Positions 62,501-64,000 of a DNA stretch of 64,000 nt are shown in pieces. Position numbers and translations under genes: made by a program. Location: contig JAHQRK010000043.1 of NCBI GenBank assembly GCA_019828595.1, positions 1 to 64,000 of the forward strand, given 5' to 3'. Position 1 is the stretch's first letter, and each line of letters opens with the position of its first letter. The DNA comes from Aphanomyces cochlioides. Lineage: Eukaryota > Oomycota > Saprolegniomycetes > Saprolegniales > Verrucalvaceae. A model generated the notes under the pieces. That model made no database searches and had not been told where the DNA came from. It saw nothing but the letters and a program-made list of their open reading frames with translations.

Positions 62501-62564
62501 GAATGATGGTGACTCCGTGAGTGTTGGTCTCACGGAGCTCGGAACAGCTGTTGGCGTTGGACAT
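59526..62564 (-). CDS. LINE copy 5 ORF1, intact gag-like protein (1012 aa)
   Basis: It has the same architecture and exact length as the copy 2 ORF1: low-complexity acidic N-terminal third, globular middle, Lys/Ala helix, basic NLS-like patch and helical C-terminus ending DLEDDQL. Substitutions relative to copy 2 are scattered and conservative (for example Leu-Asp-Lys for Leu-Asn-Lys after the basic patch), and the frame is open throughout. The ATG at 62564 is chosen as the first inside the element. Here the open frame also runs 80 codons upstream, through the leader into satellite, to an ATG at 62804. That extension arises because the flanking satellite happens to be in the open phase, and I do not regard it as part of the gene. 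Confidence 0.88.
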   Translation of the reverse strand: MSNANSCSELRETNTHGVTIIPGIVSPHPLSSSNQDGGSGVSNVSTPNPRAEVEVEFDPNGVSGDQSASRSTSASPGAPLAGVPGGVNLSGSVVDPQTTVVNLSSEALTQEGEPLGPCACGGCFPGLQLESIPSEGGEKTGSMPALEATRAPPMGTPCGSVYFPPGASSEGRGRYPDLGSRRSNGVPQSPCCGDGMDSPSTPVTGGLAPAFLVTNGTEPAATNRVAPCAEPPRTGEEEEQSQEDVDMVSGDAEGKDSTETEALTDEGNTQIHSEVDGSGDINGQAKPCDTPGEVIQEEQSTNNDNDQSNQDIVDKSVAQGNGAVDPPSAADKIQGDQEQQNAEKANPWTQKTPGKDSASSKKDSKQGNAPKGAKHRNTGAHAVADDDIARCEAMADAFYKDSGDMDAFIENILLTPQSQVYELTVKLGEGYKDWSEKVICDQFVKENPGSLWGSKFPNILIHKKNPQTIVISSYNLSTCVEMGGTTFRLGGKDFLVPKYSRYGNNYYVTFNKVSHPSMAKAIVKKMAALTKSVIAAFNPTAGQNIKSPHLRVIFKSPAPPAVLVPKSGDALREITITDPSGQPFVVVFQHKIAALNKTLPPSIVSRRAEAKAEKAKAKAAKAAAKSPPSGEKEPEHDGDDHDQDPGTNAEGKADSTEASEDGQDEQPQPTAPSHGSDVDMSGDSDPPNNNGQDKQQEDVEMSTNESPALAPPSEQPKNSLDLQLVTGYRSGPAPKRTLPSSPRLDPLPTSNRFHILEEDDVELSFEDFAVPRIVLEDSSAPRPKKTKGKAKKQRLDKSAAAHLELAKKIIRDKKVEGSITECQRILRDDPQLVAHAMYAQDEDLSLFQSLVATKTIERKMALLKAQGKPHNYKHHVNFMAQYKIHPSEILEELTTDIPEIKRILFALATIDLFLSNRAPDLYTNSEALTVLLNQEATRLPDTNCLTDWSLFALIENFSDNLEKFTLPAPVLSAISMLKSITNNYHIDELCSKAHHSMNADEIDPLDLEDDQL

Positions 62565-62624
62565 TTTGAGCGCGGCGGCACTTGATAACTTCTTGACTTG
62601 AGGGGTACGAGGCAAATTCGGAAG

Positions 62625-62638
62625 TGCATTTTGTGGGG
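62625..62638. repeat. Right target-site duplication of LINE copy 5
   Basis: TGCATTTTGTGGGG is an exact match to 55231-55244 and is followed by TATGATTGGG of the satellite monomer. Confidence 0.9.
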
Positions 62639-63563
62639 TATGATTGGGACTATCGCGTGTTGATTTCGGACCAAGTTGATGCTTGGTCGTCCACCACACG
62701 AGCATGACACCTTTCAAACATGCCAGACGTGGCGAGTGGGTATCTCGATGGGGTCGAGATGTGCATGTGGCACGTGGGTACCAAAAGTGGAGAAAAAGTG
62801 GCATCGAGATGCATTTTGTGGGGTATGATTGGGACTATCGCGTGTTGATTTCGGACCAAGTTGATGCTTGGTCGTCCACCACACGAGCATGACACCTTTC
62901 AAACATGCCAGACGTGGCGAGTGGGTATCTCGATGGGGTCGAGATGTGCATGTGGCACGTGGGTACCAAAAGTGGAGAAAAAGTGGCATCGAGATGCATT
63001 TTGTGGGGTATGATTGGGACTATCGCGTGTTGATTTCGGACCAAGTTGATGCTTGGTCGTCCACCACACGAGCATGACACCTTTCAAACATGCCAGACGT
63101 GGCGAGTGGGTATCTCGATGGGGTCGAGATGTGCATGTGGCACGTGGGTACCAAAAGTGGAGAAAAAGTGGCATCGAGATGCATTTTGTGGGGTATGATT
63201 GGGACTATCGCGTGTTGATTTCGGACCAAGTTGATGCTTGGTCGTCCACCACACGAGCATGACACCTTTCAAACATGCCAGACGTGGCGAGTGGGTATCT
63301 CGATGGGGTCGAGATGTGCATGTGGCACGTGGGTACCAAAAGTGGAGAAAAAGTGGCATCGAGATGCATTTTGTGGGGTATGATTGGGACTATCGCGTGT
63401 TGATTTCGGACCAAGTTGATGCTTGGTCGTCCACCACACGAGCATGACACCTTTCAAACATGCCAGACGTGGCGAGTGGGTATCTCGATGGGGTCGAGAT
63501 GTGCATGTGGCACGTGGGTACCAAAAGTGGAGAAAAAGTGGCATCGAGATGCATTTTGTGGGG
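62625..63563. repeat. Satellite block 5, about 5 monomers
   Basis: All units are 185 bp and of the GATTGGGAC type with CCAAAAGTGG. The block ends TGCATTTTGTGGGG, where copy 6 begins. No gene is seen. Confidence 0.95.
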
Positions 63564-63690
63564 TTAAATGAGTTGTATTAACCTTATTTTTGAGCAAAGG
63601 CCCTAATGACTTACTAATTTGCCTCGTACTGTATAAATAGAACTTGGAAAACAGAATATGGCAAAGTGGTCATTGAACAGGAGATGAAGT

Positions 63691-63711
63691 GAGTGAGCCG
63701 TTAGCTCACTC
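63691..63711 (-). promoter_or_regulatory. Perfect stem-loop at the ORF2 stop codon (copy 6)
   Basis: The 8-bp arms GAGTGAGC and GCTCACTC surround a 5-nt loop. One arm overlaps the stop codon (63710-63712). It is identical to the structure in insertion D. Confidence 0.65.
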
Positions 63712-64000
63712 ATGAAACGACGCTGTCAGGAATGATGTGTTGACATAACCAGGGGTCCGAAGATAGATGCTTGAGCACATTGAATACCTTGGTGTATCCC
63801 TTCTTGAGAGGGAGATCAACCAGGAGCTGTTGTAGATGTAGCTTGATCAAAGAGGCAGCATGAATGGCAACTTCCATCGGACTCTTCGCTGTGAGGTCGG
63901 GTCGAAAGGTGCGATCGGCACGTTGGAGCCATATTTGATAATACACGCAGGCTCGGACAATCGGCCATATCTTCAGATAGCCACGGATGTAGTATCCATC
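63710..64000 (-). CDS. LINE copy 6 ORF2, C-terminal fragment (partial at window edge)
   Basis: Ninety-six codons and the stop are visible, open to the right edge. They match the last part of ORF2 downstream of the zinc finger, including IWPIVRACVYYQIWLQRADR, and end VVS. One difference from most copies is PWLCQHIIPDS (Cys for Arg). Whether the rest of ORF2 is intact cannot be seen. Confidence 0.85.
   Translation of the reverse strand, partial: DGYYIRGYLKIWPIVRACVYYQIWLQRADRTFRPDLTAKSPMEVAIHAASLIKLHLQQLLVDLPLKKGYTKVFNVLKHLSSDPWLCQHIIPDSVVS

Larger units (their letters stand above)
55245..62624 (-). mobile_element. LINE copy 5, full-length, single frameshift
   Basis: The 7380-bp minus-strand element has an intact ORF1, an ORF2 with one inserted T, a 146-nt 3' UTR and a perfect 13- or 14-bp satellite duplication. 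It is the clearest single-event insertion in the window. It integrated after TTTGTGGGG in the monomer, the same site as copy 6. Confidence 0.95.
63564..64000 (-). mobile_element. LINE copy 6, 3' end only (cut by window edge)
   Basis: It shows the standard TTAA terminus, the 146-nt 3' UTR and the last part of ORF2 on the minus strand. The insertion site in the monomer (after TTTGTGGGG) is identical to that of copy 5. The variant GGCCATATC near 63963 is also shared with copy 5, but the 3' UTR hairpin form is shared with insertion D. Confidence 0.95.

Noticed and set aside
1..64000. tRNA, rRNA or host protein genes
   Set aside because: No segment outside the satellite and LINE copies remains, and nothing in them resembles a structural RNA gene.

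Overview
The window is eukaryotic repeat DNA. It contains no host gene that I can recognise. Two components fill it: a tandem satellite with a unit of about 185 bp, and a family of two-ORF, LINE-like non-LTR retrotransposons that has inserted repeatedly into that satellite. Nothing is bacterial in character: there are no operons, ribosome binding sites, insertion sequences or CRISPR arrays. The retrotransposon type (APE endonuclease, reverse transcriptase, C-terminal zinc finger) and the satellite suggest a fungus, oomycete or other protist, but the sequence alone does not settle the taxon. The setting resembles centromeric or other heterochromatin.

Layout: 1-26685 satellite block 1 (about 144 monomers, open at the left edge). 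26686-34063 LINE copy 1 (minus strand, full length, 14-bp target-site duplication). 34064-35718 satellite block 2. 35719-43098 LINE copy 2 (minus, full length). 43099-45451 satellite block 3. 45452-54237 LINE copy 3, a 5'-truncated minus-strand element split by two younger 5'-truncated plus-strand copies, called B (48118-50274) and D (51074-54168), each with a 16-bp duplication. 54238-55244 satellite block 4. 55245-62624 LINE copy 5 (minus, full length, 14-bp duplication). 62625-63563 satellite block 5. 63564-64000 the 3' end of LINE copy 6, cut by the window edge.

The full-length element is about 7.38 kb. It has a 61-nt 5' UTR, ORF1 (1012 aa, a large unfamiliar gag-like protein), a 78-nt pyrimidine-rich spacer, ORF2 (1351 aa when uninterrupted: endonuclease, reverse transcriptase, zinc finger) and a 146-nt 3' UTR that ends in TTAA without a poly(A) tail. 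ORF1 is open in copies 2 and 5. Every ORF2 seen complete carries one or two point lesions, so no copy here is fully intact, although the defects look recent.

The most interesting observations are these. (1) All seven visible 3' junctions follow a G-rich GTGG-like end on the priming strand. The satellite carries GTGG seven times on one strand and twice on the other, which would explain both the clustering and the uniform orientation of the insertions. (2) A perfect 14-nt complementarity links the extreme 5' end of the element to its 3' UTR. (3) The satellite monomer has two perfect 7-bp dyads and a CACGTG. (4) Copy 3 and insertion B form a nearly identical 2.16-kb inverted repeat that could produce hairpin RNA. 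(5) Copy 2 has mismatched flanks, which indicates recombination between elements.
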